Counted from the first letter of the stretch, positions 42,619 to 51,795 are shown. The stretch is 64,000 bases of DNA from Streptomyces rapamycinicus NRRL 5491 (GCF_024298965.1 NZ_CP085193.1:11532001-11596000), one strand, 5' to 3'. Numbers and translations: made by a program. The notes: generated from the sequence alone by a model not told the origin.

Positions 42619-43749
42619 ATGTCGCGTATCACGGCGGTCGAGGTCTTCCCCGTGGCCGTGCCCTTCGCCCGGCGGTTCGTACTGGGCAGCGGCGCCGTCG
42701 GCACCCCCGATCAGGCCGGGTCGGTCATCTTCGTCAAGCTGACCACCGAGGACGGGGTGGTCGGCTGGGGCGAGCAGCGCGCCCTGCCCAGCTGGAGCTA
42801 TGAGACCGCCGAGACGATCGCCGTCGTCATCAAGCGCCATCTGGCCCCCATCCTCCTCGAACTCACCCCGTTCGACGTGGAGTTGTTCCACGCCCGGGCG
42901 AGCCGCCTGCTGAGCCCGTCGGTGTCCAACGGCTTTCCGTTCGCCCGCGCCGCGGTGGACATCGCCCTGCACGACGCGGCCGGCAAACTGGCCGGGCTGC
43001 CGGTCCACGCCCTGCTGGGCGGCAAGCTCCGGGACACCGTGCCGCTCTGCTCGGCCATCGGGGTGGGCGAGCCCGCCGCCGTCCGCGAGCACGCCCAGCA
43101 GTCCTCGGACTACACCGCCTACAAGGTGAAGATCGGCGGCGACCCCGCGGCGGACACCGCGGCCATCACCGCTGTCGCGGAGGTCGCCGCGGGCAAACCC
43201 CTCTGGCTGGACGCCAATCAGTCCTACCGGCCGACCGCCCTCACCCGCCTGATGGGCGCCGTGCGCGAGGTGCCGCACCTGACGTGCGTGGAGCAGCCCG
43301 TGCCGGGCACCGACACCCTCGGCCTGCGCCGGGTGCGGGACCTGATCGGCCTGCCGGTGGCCATCGACGAGGGCAGCTTCACCGCCCAGGACCTCGCCCG
43401 CACCCTGCGCCTGGACGCCGCCGACCTGGTGGTCGTCAAGATCTGCAAATCCGGCGGGCTGCGCAACGCCCTGAAGACCGCCCAGGTCGCACTGGCGAGC
43501 GGCCTTGAGGTGCTGGCCAGCGGGCTGACCGACTGCGGCATCGGCTTCGCGGCCGCGCTGCACCTCTTCAGCCAGCTGGAACTGGCCCTGCCCGCCGAAC
43601 TGAACGGACCGGAGCTGCTGGCCGACCTCTACGTGGAGAACCTGGACATCGTCGCGGCCACCGCCACCGTCCCCTCCGGCCCCGGGCTCGGCGTCGAGGT
43701 CGACGAGGAACGCATCCGCGCCGAATCCCTGGACATGGCCTGGTCCTGA
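42619..43749 (+). CDS. Enolase superfamily enzyme, muconate-lactonizing (MLE) subgroup, unknown substrate
   Basis: A 376-residue TIM-barrel enzyme. Base pair K169/K171 in YKVKIGG, metal ligands D198 (LDANQS), E225 (VEQP) and D250 (IDEG), and the opposite-face lysine K274 in VVVKICKSGG put it in the MLE subgroup (racemases, epimerases, cycloisomerases) rather than among His-dependent aldarate dehydratases. Likely chemistry is proton abstraction alpha to a carboxylate; the substrate is not predictable. AGGAG precedes ATG 42619. It lies 64 bp after the dehydrogenase gene and 38 bp before the binding-protein gene, so it belongs to the same operon. Confidence 0.85.
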   Translation: MSRITAVEVFPVAVPFARRFVLGSGAVGTPDQAGSVIFVKLTTEDGVVGWGEQRALPSWSYETAETIAVVIKRHLAPILLELTPFDVELFHARASRLLSPSVSNGFPFARAAVDIALHDAAGKLAGLPVHALLGGKLRDTVPLCSAIGVGEPAAVREHAQQSSDYTAYKVKIGGDPAADTAAITAVAEVAAGKPLWLDANQSYRPTALTRLMGAVREVPHLTCVEQPVPGTDTLGLRRVRDLIGLPVAIDEGSFTAQDLARTLRLDAADLVVVKICKSGGLRNALKTAQVALASGLEVLASGLTDCGIGFAAALHLFSQLELALPAELNGPELLADLYVENLDIVAATATVPSGPGLGVEVDEERIRAESLDMAWS

Positions 43750-43787
43750 ACATCCGCGCACCCAGACCCAGCAGCGAGGAGACGACG

Positions 43788-45101
43788 ATGTCTTCCAGCT
43801 TTTCCCGGCGCGCCCTGCTCAAGGGGGCGACCCTCGGCGGACTCGCCACCACGGGAGCCCTCAGCGGCTGCTCCTCCGGTCCGCCGCCCTCCACGGCCAC
43901 CTGGTCCATGTGGTCCAGCAGCCCGGAGGAGAACCGGGTCTGGGCCGACTTCGGACACTATGTCGAGCGGCGCATGCACATCAGATCGTCCTCGACCCTC
44001 ACCCCCTCCGACGGCTACCCCACCAAACTCGACCTGCAGCTCGTCAGCGGAACGGCCGGCATGGTCACCGCCCTGAACGGCTGGCTGATCCCCACCTACG
44101 CCTCCCGCGGCGCGCACCGGCCGCTGGACGCTCTCATCGCCGCCGACCCCGACTTCGACCTCGACGACTTCTACCCCGCCATCCGGTCCATCTCCTCGTT
44201 CGCCGGCCACACCTACGCCATCGGCTTCGACGTGGCACCGACCGTGCTCTACTACAACAGGACACTGCTGGAGCGGAACGGTGTCGATCCGCCGTCCCCG
44301 ACCGAGCCCATGAGCTGGGACACCTTCCGGGAGCTGGCCGTCGAGCTGAGCAAGCCGACGGACCAGTACGGCTTCACCTGCGCCCCGACCATCGACGACC
44401 TGGTGTCCTGGATCTACTGCGCCGGTGGCGACGTCCTCGACGGGGACCGTGACACCAGCCCCCTGGACGCCCCCGAGGCTCTGGAGGCGATCCACTACGT
44501 GGTGGAGCTGTTCGTCAAGGACCGGGTCACCCCGCCGATCGACAATCTGGTCGCCCAGAACGCCTCCGGCACCGCCCTGGCCAACTTCCTCCAGGGCAAC
44601 GTGGCATTCATGCAGAACGGCCCGTGGCAGGTGCTCAATGTCCGCAAGGCGCCCTTCACATGGGACATCGTGCCCTTCCCCGCGGGACCGGCCGGATCCA
44701 CACCGCGGGTCTCGGGCTCCAGCTTCGCCATCCCCTCGGGCGTCAAGGACGACGACCTCGACCTGGCGTGGCGGCTGCTGAAGACCCTCACCAGCACGGG
44801 CGCGCTCAACATCTACGCACGGGCCGGGCGCAACAACCCCGCGCGGCTCTCCGCCGCGAGCGCCTTCGAACCGCCGCCCGCCAACCTCGGCATCGTCCAG
44901 CGGATCCTGAAGGGCGAGGTCGCCGGCGGCCATCCCTTCAACGTCACCACCAACTGGAACCGCGTCCGGCTGCTGCTGGGCCAGGAACTGCCCCGGGCCT
45001 TCCTCGGCCAGGTGAGCGTCCGCGACGCGATCGACGGTGTGATGCCACGGCTGAACGCCCTGATGCGCCAGCACCGGGACGCCGTCCGCCAGGCCACCTG
45101 A
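43788..45101 (+). CDS. ABC importer solute-binding lipoprotein (Tat-exported, CUT1 type)
   Basis: A 437-residue extracytoplasmic binding protein. The N-terminus FSRRALLKGATLGGL is a twin-arginine signal, followed by the lipobox LSGC, so it is exported folded and lipid-anchored. The body matches family-1 sugar-binding proteins: GMVTALNGWLIP, APTVLYYNRTLLERNGVDPP, MSWDTFRELAVELSKPT, FLQGNVAFMQNGPWQV. Tat export is less usual for this class and may indicate folding in the cytoplasm. Two permease genes follow at once; no ATPase gene is present. Confidence 0.88.
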   Translation: MSSSFSRRALLKGATLGGLATTGALSGCSSGPPPSTATWSMWSSSPEENRVWADFGHYVERRMHIRSSSTLTPSDGYPTKLDLQLVSGTAGMVTALNGWLIPTYASRGAHRPLDALIAADPDFDLDDFYPAIRSISSFAGHTYAIGFDVAPTVLYYNRTLLERNGVDPPSPTEPMSWDTFRELAVELSKPTDQYGFTCAPTIDDLVSWIYCAGGDVLDGDRDTSPLDAPEALEAIHYVVELFVKDRVTPPIDNLVAQNASGTALANFLQGNVAFMQNGPWQVLNVRKAPFTWDIVPFPAGPAGSTPRVSGSSFAIPSGVKDDDLDLAWRLLKTLTSTGALNIYARAGRNNPARLSAASAFEPPPANLGIVQRILKGEVAGGHPFNVTTNWNRVRLLLGQELPRAFLGQVSVRDAIDGVMPRLNALMRQHRDAVRQAT

Positions 45102-45112
45102 GGAGGATCACG

Positions 45113-46066
45113 ATGGCTGTCGAAACCCCCGCCGCGGCGACCGCGGCCCCACGGCGTACCCCGCGCGGCCCGCTGCGCGGCCCCCGGTTCGGGCGGAACG
45201 GCTCGGAGACGCTCGCCGCCTGGCTGTTCCTGCTGCCGAGCCTGGCCGGATTCCTGATCTTCACCGCCGGTCCCGTGGTCGCGGCCGGGGTGATCTCGCT
45301 GCTGGACTGGAACCTGTTCAGCCCGCCCCACTTCACCGGGCTGGACAACTTCGCCCGGCTCGGCCCGGACACCACCTTCTGGTCGGCGCTCGGCAACACC
45401 GCGTACTTCACCTTCGTCAGTGTGCCGCTGACGCTGCTGGTCAGCCTGGGCCTGGCGCTACTGCTCAACCAGGGGCTGCGGCGCATGGCGGTGTTCCGGT
45501 CGCTGCTCCTGCTGCCCTACGCGACGATCACCGTGGCGGTGGCCTTCGTCTGGGTCTGGCTCTACATCCCGCACGACGGGCTGATCAACGCGGTGCTCGG
45601 CGTCTTCGGAATAGACGGCCCTGCCTGGCTGATCTCGGACGACTGGGCCATGCCCGCCCTCATCCTGATGAGCGTCTGGAAGAGCTTCGGCTTCGGCATG
45701 GTGATCTTCCTCGCCGGGCTGCAGGCCATTCCACAGCAGCTCTACGAGGCGGCCAGGGTGGACGGTGCCTCGCCCTGGCGGACCTTCCGCGCGGTGACGC
45801 TCCCCCTGCTGTCGCCCTCGGTGTTCTTCACCGTGGTCACCTCGATCATCGGCTCCTTCCAGGTCTTCGACCAGGCGCTGGTGATGACGGACGGCGGGCC
45901 GGGATCCAGCACCACCACGCTGGTGATGTACATCTACCGGACCGGATTCCAGAACTACGAGCAGGGCTACGCGGCCGCCCAATCGATGGTGCTGTTCGCC
46001 TTCATCGTCGTCATCACCGCGGCGCAGTTCCTGCTCCAGCGGAGGCTGGTGCACTATGACATCTGA
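45113..46066 (+). CDS. ABC sugar transporter permease (MalF type)
   Basis: A 317-residue membrane component with six hydrophobic segments. The ATPase-contacting EAA loop is EAARVDGASPWRTFRAVTLPLLSPS. Residues before 35 are cytoplasmic and Ala/Pro/Arg-rich. GAGGAGG lies before ATG 45113, 11 bp after the binding-protein stop. In streptomycetes such importers often use the shared ATPase MsiK encoded elsewhere, which would explain the missing ATPase gene. Confidence 0.93.
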   Translation: MAVETPAAATAAPRRTPRGPLRGPRFGRNGSETLAAWLFLLPSLAGFLIFTAGPVVAAGVISLLDWNLFSPPHFTGLDNFARLGPDTTFWSALGNTAYFTFVSVPLTLLVSLGLALLLNQGLRRMAVFRSLLLLPYATITVAVAFVWVWLYIPHDGLINAVLGVFGIDGPAWLISDDWAMPALILMSVWKSFGFGMVIFLAGLQAIPQQLYEAARVDGASPWRTFRAVTLPLLSPSVFFTVVTSIIGSFQVFDQALVMTDGGPGSSTTTLVMYIYRTGFQNYEQGYAAAQSMVLFAFIVVITAAQFLLQRRLVHYDI

Positions 46067-46916
46067 CGTGCCCGCGCTCGTGGCCCTCCGCCGCTCGCCC
46101 GTGGCGGCCCGGCGGCTGCTGGTGTTCACCTGTTTCCTGGTCACCGCGGTCACCCTCACCCCCATCGTGATGATGGTGCTGGTGGCCTTCCAGTCAGACG
46201 CCGAGTCGATGGCGGCACGGCCGTCGTTCTGGCCCGGCAGCTGGCACCCGGAGAACATCGGCCGCGCCTTCGACCTCGTCCCGCTGGGCCGCTATCTGCT
46301 GAACACCGTCTTCTTCGCCGGTGGTACGGCGCTCCTGGAGACGGTCACCGCGGCGCTGGCCGCGTACGCCTTCGCCCGGCTGCGCTTCCGGGGCCGGAGC
46401 GTGCTGTTCGGCGTCTATCTGACCACCTTGATGATCCCCTCGCAGGTCACGCTGATCCCGCAGTTCATCCTGGTGGCGAAGTTGCACGGGGTGGACACCT
46501 GGCCCGGGATGATCCTGCCGCACGCCTTCACCGCGCTCGGGGTGTTCCTGCTCCGCCAGTTCTTCCTGGGCGTGCCCCGCGACTACGAGGAGGCCGCCCG
46601 CCTCGACGGCGCGAACCGCTGGCAGACGTTCATCCGGGTGATCGTCCCGCTGGCCATCCCGGCCATCGCCACCCTGGCGGTGTTCAAGTTCATCAGCCAG
46701 TGGAACAACCTGCTCTGGCCGCTGGTGATATCCAACAGCGACTCCACCAGGACCGCGGCCGTCGGGCTCCAGGTGTTCCAGTCCACCAACGGCACCCAGT
46801 GGAATCTGCTGCTGATGGCGGCCGCCATCACCACCGTGCCGCTCATCCTGCTCTTCTTCCTCACCCAGCGCTGGTTCGTCAAAGGCATCACCATGAGCGG
46901 GCTCGGAGGCCGCTGA
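46056..46916 (+). CDS. ABC sugar transporter permease (MalG type)
   Basis: A 286-residue partner permease with six hydrophobic segments. Its EAA loop is EEAARLDGANRWQTFIRVIVPLAIPAIA, and the typical C-terminal FFLTQRWFVKGITMSGLGG ending of CUT1 permeases is present. It overlaps the first permease gene by 11 bp, so translation is coupled. Confidence 0.93.
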   Translation: MTSDVPALVALRRSPVAARRLLVFTCFLVTAVTLTPIVMMVLVAFQSDAESMAARPSFWPGSWHPENIGRAFDLVPLGRYLLNTVFFAGGTALLETVTAALAAYAFARLRFRGRSVLFGVYLTTLMIPSQVTLIPQFILVAKLHGVDTWPGMILPHAFTALGVFLLRQFFLGVPRDYEEAARLDGANRWQTFIRVIVPLAIPAIATLAVFKFISQWNNLLWPLVISNSDSTRTAAVGLQVFQSTNGTQWNLLLMAAAITTVPLILLFFLTQRWFVKGITMSGLGGR

Positions 46917-46920
46917 CACC

Positions 46921-47715
46921 ATGACATTTCTCTGGTCCGTGTTCACCAAACCGTGGTCCACGCTGCCCGGCGACACCCTGGGCCGGCTGGTGTCCGGCCT
47001 CGGCTTCACCGGCGTGGAGGTCCCGGTCCGGGACACCGCGTACGTCACCCCGGGCGAAGCGGGGCGGCTGCTGCCGGAGTTCACCGCGCGGCTGCGGGCG
47101 GAGGGCGTCGAGGTGATCAGCGTCGCGAGCGACCTCCGCGAACCCGTCTTCGCGGCGTGCCGGGAGGCGGGCGTGCCGATGATCCGGGTCATGGCCGAAC
47201 TGGGCCCCGACGGCTATGCCGCCTCGGTCCGGCGGGCACGGCGACGGCTGGAGGACGCGGCGCCGCTCGCCGAGGGGTATGGCGTCCAGGTCGGGGTGCA
47301 GCCGCACCACGGGCGCTATGTGTCCTCCGCACTGGGGGTGCTGGACCTCCTCGACGGCCTGCCGGTCCAGCACTTCCGGGTGATCTGGGACGCCGCCCAT
47401 GACGCGCTGGCGGGCGACGATCCGCGGGTCACGCTGCCGCTGGTCGCCGAGCGGCTCGGCATCGTCAACCTCAAGAACGCCATCCAGGTGCGCACCGAAC
47501 CGGCCGGTGAGGCCGTCGGCGGGCACTGGAAACCCTGGTTCGTGCCGGGCCCCGAAGGGCTGGCCGACTGGTCGGCGGCGCTCGGCCGGCTGGCGGAGCT
47601 CGGCTTCACGGGCCCGGTGTGTCTGTCCGGGCAGTACTCCGACCCCGGTGTCCCGGTCGAGAAGCGCCTGGTGGCGGATCTGGCGGCGGCACGCGGTGCG
47701 GCGGGCGCCGCATGA
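46921..47715 (+). CDS. Sugar phosphate isomerase/epimerase-like TIM barrel protein
   Basis: A 264-residue xylose-isomerase-like TIM barrel (AP endonuclease 2 family). Barrel strands and metal-binding-like blocks: LGFTGVEVPVRD, VEVISVASDL, VQVGVQPHHGRYV, FRVIWDAAHDAL, LGIVNLKNAIQV, and the C-terminal GFTGPVCLSGQYSD. It begins 4 bp after the second permease, as the last gene of the operon. The reaction is unknown; families of this fold include isomerases, epimerases and dehydratases of sugars and inositols. Confidence 0.8.
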   Translation: MTFLWSVFTKPWSTLPGDTLGRLVSGLGFTGVEVPVRDTAYVTPGEAGRLLPEFTARLRAEGVEVISVASDLREPVFAACREAGVPMIRVMAELGPDGYAASVRRARRRLEDAAPLAEGYGVQVGVQPHHGRYVSSALGVLDLLDGLPVQHFRVIWDAAHDALAGDDPRVTLPLVAERLGIVNLKNAIQVRTEPAGEAVGGHWKPWFVPGPEGLADWSAALGRLAELGFTGPVCLSGQYSDPGVPVEKRLVADLAAARGAAGAA

Positions 47716-47755
47716 CCGGGCGTCCGCTCTCCCGAGAGGAAAGAAGGAAGGTACC

Positions 47756-47796
47756 CCGGGGGGAGCGGGAGAACCCCGCGCCCCCGCTCCCCCCGG
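47756..47796. terminator. Strong hairpin terminator between convergent genes
   Basis: Perfect 14-bp inverted arms, CCGGGGGGAGCGGG at 47756-47769 and its complement at 47783-47796, with a 13-nt loop. It lies between the end of the six-gene operon (47715) and the convergent beta-helix gene (stop 47816), so it may serve both. Confidence 0.75.
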
Positions 47797-47815
47797 CTCC
47801 TCCTCCCAGAGGCCC

Positions 47816-48745
47816 CTACGGCAGGCCGCCCGGCTTCGGCCCCCGGTAACCCGGACGGGACGAGGCGTCGATGCCCACCTCGTAGCGGATACCGGGGTGC
47901 AGGGTGTTGCCGCCGACCCGGGCGCCGGTCGAGTGGTAGGCGAGGCCGATGGCGTGGTGGGTGGGCGCGGCGAACTCATTGCCGGTGATGGTGGCGTTCC
48001 GTACGTCCTCGAACATCAGCGCCTGGGAAGCGCGGAGCGTCTCGCAGTGGTTGCCCCTGATGGTGAAGTCGCCGGTGGTGCCGTGGCCGTCACCCTCGCC
48101 GTCGTTGGGGCCCTCCGCCATCAGACACATGTTGTCGATGTCCTCGCAGCGGTTGTTCTCGATGCGGACACGGTGGCTGGTCGGGGTGTCGCTGGCGAAG
48201 GTCTGCATGCAGTCGGCGTGCCGGCCATGGCCGTTGTCGGTGTCGCGGACGGTGTTGTACGCGATGGTCAGATCGTCGCCGAAGAACCGGATGCCGTCGC
48301 CGTCCCCGCCCCTCGGGCCGATCACGGTGTTGTTCCGCACGGTGACGCGGTGGCCGGTCAGCTCGATCCCGGGCGCCTCCGGCCGGAGGGACCGGAACCC
48401 GTCCACGATCACATCGTCGGCCTCGATGGTGATGCCGTCCACCGCTTCCCCGCCCCCGGCGTAGGCGATCGGGTGCTCCCGGCTCCCGCCCTTGGTGATG
48501 ACCAGCCGCTGCCGGGACAGATCGCCGTCGAAGCAGACGGTGTCCCCCGGCTTCGCCCGGCGCGCCGCCTCCCGCGGGGTGGCGGCACGCAGGGTGCAGC
48601 GCTCGGTCCCCTTCCCGGTGGTGAGCGACGCCGTCGGCCCGGCGGCGTCCCGCCCCTGGGGCCATGACGGACGCGCCAGGGCGGCCAGGAGGGCGAGGAC
48701 CGAGACGGCGAGGAAGCCGAGGACGAGTCTCCAAGTGATCCGCAT
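47816..48745 (-). CDS. Secreted right-handed parallel beta-helix protein
   Basis: A 309-residue exported protein: an N-terminal hydrophobic segment (LVLGFLAVSVLALLAALA) followed by parallel beta-helix rungs (VTVRNNTVIGPRGGDGDGIRF, LTIAYNTVRDTDN, VRIENNRCEDIDNMCL, FTIRGNHCETL, ATITGNEFAAP). This fold is common in polysaccharide lyases and related carbohydrate-binding enzymes, but I see no decisive catalytic set. The basic N-terminus fits a signal anchor. It is monocistronic and divergent from the GH92 gene. Confidence 0.8.
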   Translation of the reverse strand: MRITWRLVLGFLAVSVLALLAALARPSWPQGRDAAGPTASLTTGKGTERCTLRAATPREAARRAKPGDTVCFDGDLSRQRLVITKGGSREHPIAYAGGGEAVDGITIEADDVIVDGFRSLRPEAPGIELTGHRVTVRNNTVIGPRGGDGDGIRFFGDDLTIAYNTVRDTDNGHGRHADCMQTFASDTPTSHRVRIENNRCEDIDNMCLMAEGPNDGEGDGHGTTGDFTIRGNHCETLRASQALMFEDVRNATITGNEFAAPTHHAIGLAYHSTGARVGGNTLHPGIRYEVGIDASSRPGYRGPKPGGLP

Positions 48746-48875
48746 GGCGGGAACCGTAGAGCGGGACCCCGGGGACCGGTCCCGCCGTCAGCCGTGCGCC
48801 GCTGGCGTCCAGTTCACTCCGGCGTCACCATACGCCCCTAGGTTCACTCCGACACATGGAAGGGCGTGATCCCCG

Positions 48876-51332
48876 ATGGAGACGCACAGAGCGCAGCGAA
48901 AGAGACTCAGGTGCCGGTCGGCGCTGGTCGGCGGGGGAGTGGCGGTGGCGGTCGGCGCCCTGCTCGCCCCGCTCGTCGAGGCCCCCGCGGCGAGCGCGGC
49001 GCCACGGGCCGACGAGGTACGTCACCCCGTCGACCACGTGGACCCGCTGATCGGCTCCGCGGGCGGCGGCAACACCTACCCGGGCGCCACCCTGCCGTTC
49101 GGCATGATCGCCTGGTCCCCGACCAGCACCACCGGCGACCAGACCAACACCGCGGCGGCCAACGGCTATTCGTACGACACCACCCGGGTCCGGGGCTTCA
49201 GCCTCACCCATGTCAACGGCGCGGGCTGCCACCCCGGAGCCGCGGGCGATGTGCCGATCATGCCGTTCGTGGGCGAGGTCGACAGCTCTCCCACCGCCGA
49301 CACCAAGGACCAGAAGTACGCCGCCACCTTCTCGCACGAGAAGGAGAAGGCCGAGCCCGGCCACTACCGGGTGGGGCTCGACTCGGGCGCGGCCGCCGAT
49401 CTCGCGGTGAGCGAGCGGGCCGGTGTCGCCGACTTCTCCTTCCCCCGGAACGCCCCGGCCCGACTGCTGTTCCGCACCTCCAACTCGCTCAACGGCAGCG
49501 AGAACGCCCACATCGAGATCGACCGCCGGCGGCACAAGGTGACCGGCTGGGTGCTCACCGGGGCGTTCTGCGGACGGCGCGCCAACGGCGGCGAGAACAA
49601 CCGCAAGACCTACTACCGCCTCTACTTCAGCGCGTCGTTCGACCGTGCCTTCTCCACCGTGGGCACCTGGGAGAACGACCGGCTCTCACCCGGTGCCACC
49701 ACCGCCGACGGCGGCGAGGGCTATCTCACCGGCGCCGACCGGGCCGGGCGCGGCTCCGGCGGATACGTCGGCTTCGACACCGTGCGCGACAACGATGTCC
49801 GGATGCGGCTCGGCATCTCGTACGTCTCCCTCGCGGGCGCCGAGGCCAATCTCCGCACCGAGATAGCGCCCCGGGCGAGCGTCGCCGACGTGGCCGCCGC
49901 GGGACGGGCCGCCTGGGACCGCCGGCTGCGCGCCATCCGCGTCAGCGGCGGCAGTGAGCCGCGCCGCGCCGCGTTCTACACCGCCCTCTACCACGCGCTC
50001 CAGCAGCCCAACCTGATCAGCGACGCCGACGGCCGCTACCCGGGCATGGACGGCACACCGCACCGGATCGAGCGCGGGCAGACGGCGCAGTACAGCAACT
50101 TCTCCGGCTGGGACCAGTACCGTGCCCAGGTGCAGCTGCTCGCCCTGCTCCAGCCCGAGGTCGCGGGGGACTTCGCCCAGTCGCTGCTCAACTTCGCCCG
50201 GCAGAACGGCGGGGTGTGGGACCGCTGGGTGCACATCAGCGGCGCCACCCATGTGATGACCGGCGACCCCTCCGCCGCCACACTCGCCACCTTCTACGCC
50301 ATGGGGGTGCGGAACTTCGACGCCAAGGGCGCCTTCGACTCCCTCTACCGCCAGGCCACCGTCCCCCACCCCGACGGGCTCTCCGACAAGGGCTGCCCGG
50401 GGCAGTGCGAGGGCCAGCGCCCGGGCCTCGCCCAGTACCTGGAATCCCGGTACGCCGCACAGGACGCCTGCCACTGCTGGGGCGGCGCCGCGGAGACCCT
50501 GGAGGACTCCGTCGCCGATGACGCGCTCGCCCGCTGGGCCCGGCTGCTCGGCCGCACGAAGGAGGCCGACGAACTCGGCGCGCGCGGCGGCTACTGGCGC
50601 AATGTGTTCAACCCCCGGGCCACCGGCACGGCGGGCTACATCCAGGCCAGGAACCGGGACGGCTCCTGGGTGACCCCCTTCGACCCGGCGTCCGACCGGG
50701 GCTTCGCCCAGGGCAGCGCGGCCACGTACACCTGGATGGTGCCGCAGGACGTCCAGGGGCTCGCCGACGCCATGGGCGGCCGCGACAAGGCGGCGGCCCG
50801 GCTGGACGGCTTCTTCCACAAGCCCGACGGCTCCTGGTCGGTCCGCGGCGGCGACCCGCTCCGCTACGACCCCACCAACGAACCCGGCATCCACGCCCCC
50901 TGGCTCTACAACGCGCTCGGGCAGCCCTGGAAGACCCAGGAGACGGTGCGCCAGATCGTCACCACCGTGTACGGCACCGGGCCGAAGGGGCTGCCCGGCA
51001 ATGACGACCTGGGCACCATGTCCGCGTGGTACGTGTTCGCGGCGCTCGGCCTCTATCCGCAGGCCCCGGGGCGCGCCGAGGCACTGCTCACCGGTCCGCT
51101 CTTCCCGCGCGCGGTGATCGCCCCGGCGGGGCAGCGGCGCGCCCTGACCATCGACGCCCCGGACGCGTCCGACACCCACCCCTATGTGCACGCGGTGCGG
51201 GTGAACGGCAGGCCGCACGACACCTCCTGGCTCGACGGCTCCGTCGTGCGCCGGGGCGGTTCGCTCTCCTTCGACCTGGCCGACCGGCCCGACACCAGCT
51301 GGGCCACCGACCCGGGCGGGCTGCCCCGCTGA
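48876..51332 (+). CDS. Secreted GH92 family alpha-mannosidase
   Basis: An 818-residue exo-alpha-mannosidase of glycoside hydrolase family 92, exported through an N-terminal signal (ALVGGGVAVAVGALLAPLVEAPAASAA). The family start VDPLIGSAGGGNTYPGATLPFGM is followed by the catalytic domain. The general-acid region is PTNEPGIHAPWLYNALG, and the acidic pair acting as base is in GNDDLGTMSAWYVFAALGLYP. GH92 enzymes need calcium and remove alpha-mannose from mannans or fungal/yeast N-glycans. Two direct copies of GTTCACTCCG lie 30 bp apart just upstream (48812 and 48842) and may be regulatory. Confidence 0.92.
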   Translation: METHRAQRKRLRCRSALVGGGVAVAVGALLAPLVEAPAASAAPRADEVRHPVDHVDPLIGSAGGGNTYPGATLPFGMIAWSPTSTTGDQTNTAAANGYSYDTTRVRGFSLTHVNGAGCHPGAAGDVPIMPFVGEVDSSPTADTKDQKYAATFSHEKEKAEPGHYRVGLDSGAAADLAVSERAGVADFSFPRNAPARLLFRTSNSLNGSENAHIEIDRRRHKVTGWVLTGAFCGRRANGGENNRKTYYRLYFSASFDRAFSTVGTWENDRLSPGATTADGGEGYLTGADRAGRGSGGYVGFDTVRDNDVRMRLGISYVSLAGAEANLRTEIAPRASVADVAAAGRAAWDRRLRAIRVSGGSEPRRAAFYTALYHALQQPNLISDADGRYPGMDGTPHRIERGQTAQYSNFSGWDQYRAQVQLLALLQPEVAGDFAQSLLNFARQNGGVWDRWVHISGATHVMTGDPSAATLATFYAMGVRNFDAKGAFDSLYRQATVPHPDGLSDKGCPGQCEGQRPGLAQYLESRYAAQDACHCWGGAAETLEDSVADDALARWARLLGRTKEADELGARGGYWRNVFNPRATGTAGYIQARNRDGSWVTPFDPASDRGFAQGSAATYTWMVPQDVQGLADAMGGRDKAAARLDGFFHKPDGSWSVRGGDPLRYDPTNEPGIHAPWLYNALGQPWKTQETVRQIVTTVYGTGPKGLPGNDDLGTMSAWYVFAALGLYPQAPGRAEALLTGPLFPRAVIAPAGQRRALTIDAPDASDTHPYVHAVRVNGRPHDTSWLDGSVVRRGGSLSFDLADRPDTSWATDPGGLPR

Positions 51333-51336
51333 CGGA

Positions 51337-51738
51337 CTAGGCCGTCGCGTCGGCGAACGTGTCGGCGCGGATATGGGTCATGGGCCGGCCCACCACCCGG
51401 TACCTGCCGTTGGGCACCCGGTCGGACCGGGACACGTGCACGGTGAGCGGGCCGACCCACTCATAACCCTTGTCCTCCGCATGGCGCATCAGCTGGTCCG
51501 TCAGTTCCTGCCCCACATGACAGCCACGCCGGGTGAGCTCCTCGTGGACCGGGTCGGCGAGCTCGACGTCATAGACGTTGGGCACGACCACCCGGGTCGG
51601 TCCGCACACCACGGTGTGGCTGTCGCATTCACGTTTCAGCGCGCCGAGGAGTTCGACGGGCTCGCCGCGGACCACCTTGGCGAGCAGCGACGCCTCCCAG
51701 CGCTCTATCGCCCGTTCCCATCGGTTCAGCGTCTGCAT
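51337..51738 (-). CDS. DUF3662 / FhaA N-terminal domain protein without FHA domain
   Basis: A 133-residue stand-alone copy of the domain that opens FhaA proteins: NRWERAIERWEASLLAKVVRGEPVELLGALKRECDSHTV, VVVPNVYDVELADP, and RYRVVGRPM at the end. In FhaA this domain is joined by a linker to a C-terminal FHA phosphopeptide-binding domain; here the frame stops with no FHA. It is therefore a truncated or single-domain relative. It is convergent with the GH92 gene (5 bp apart). ATG 51738 is used; GTG 51744 is possible. Confidence 0.82.
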   Translation of the reverse strand: MQTLNRWERAIERWEASLLAKVVRGEPVELLGALKRECDSHTVVCGPTRVVVPNVYDVELADPVHEELTRRGCHVGQELTDQLMRHAEDKGYEWVGPLTVHVSRSDRVPNGRYRVVGRPMTHIRADTFADATA

Positions 51739-51795
51739 GCCCACCCGCGTTCCCGAAACGGATCACCTCATGCCTTGATCGGCGCGGCTCACCGG

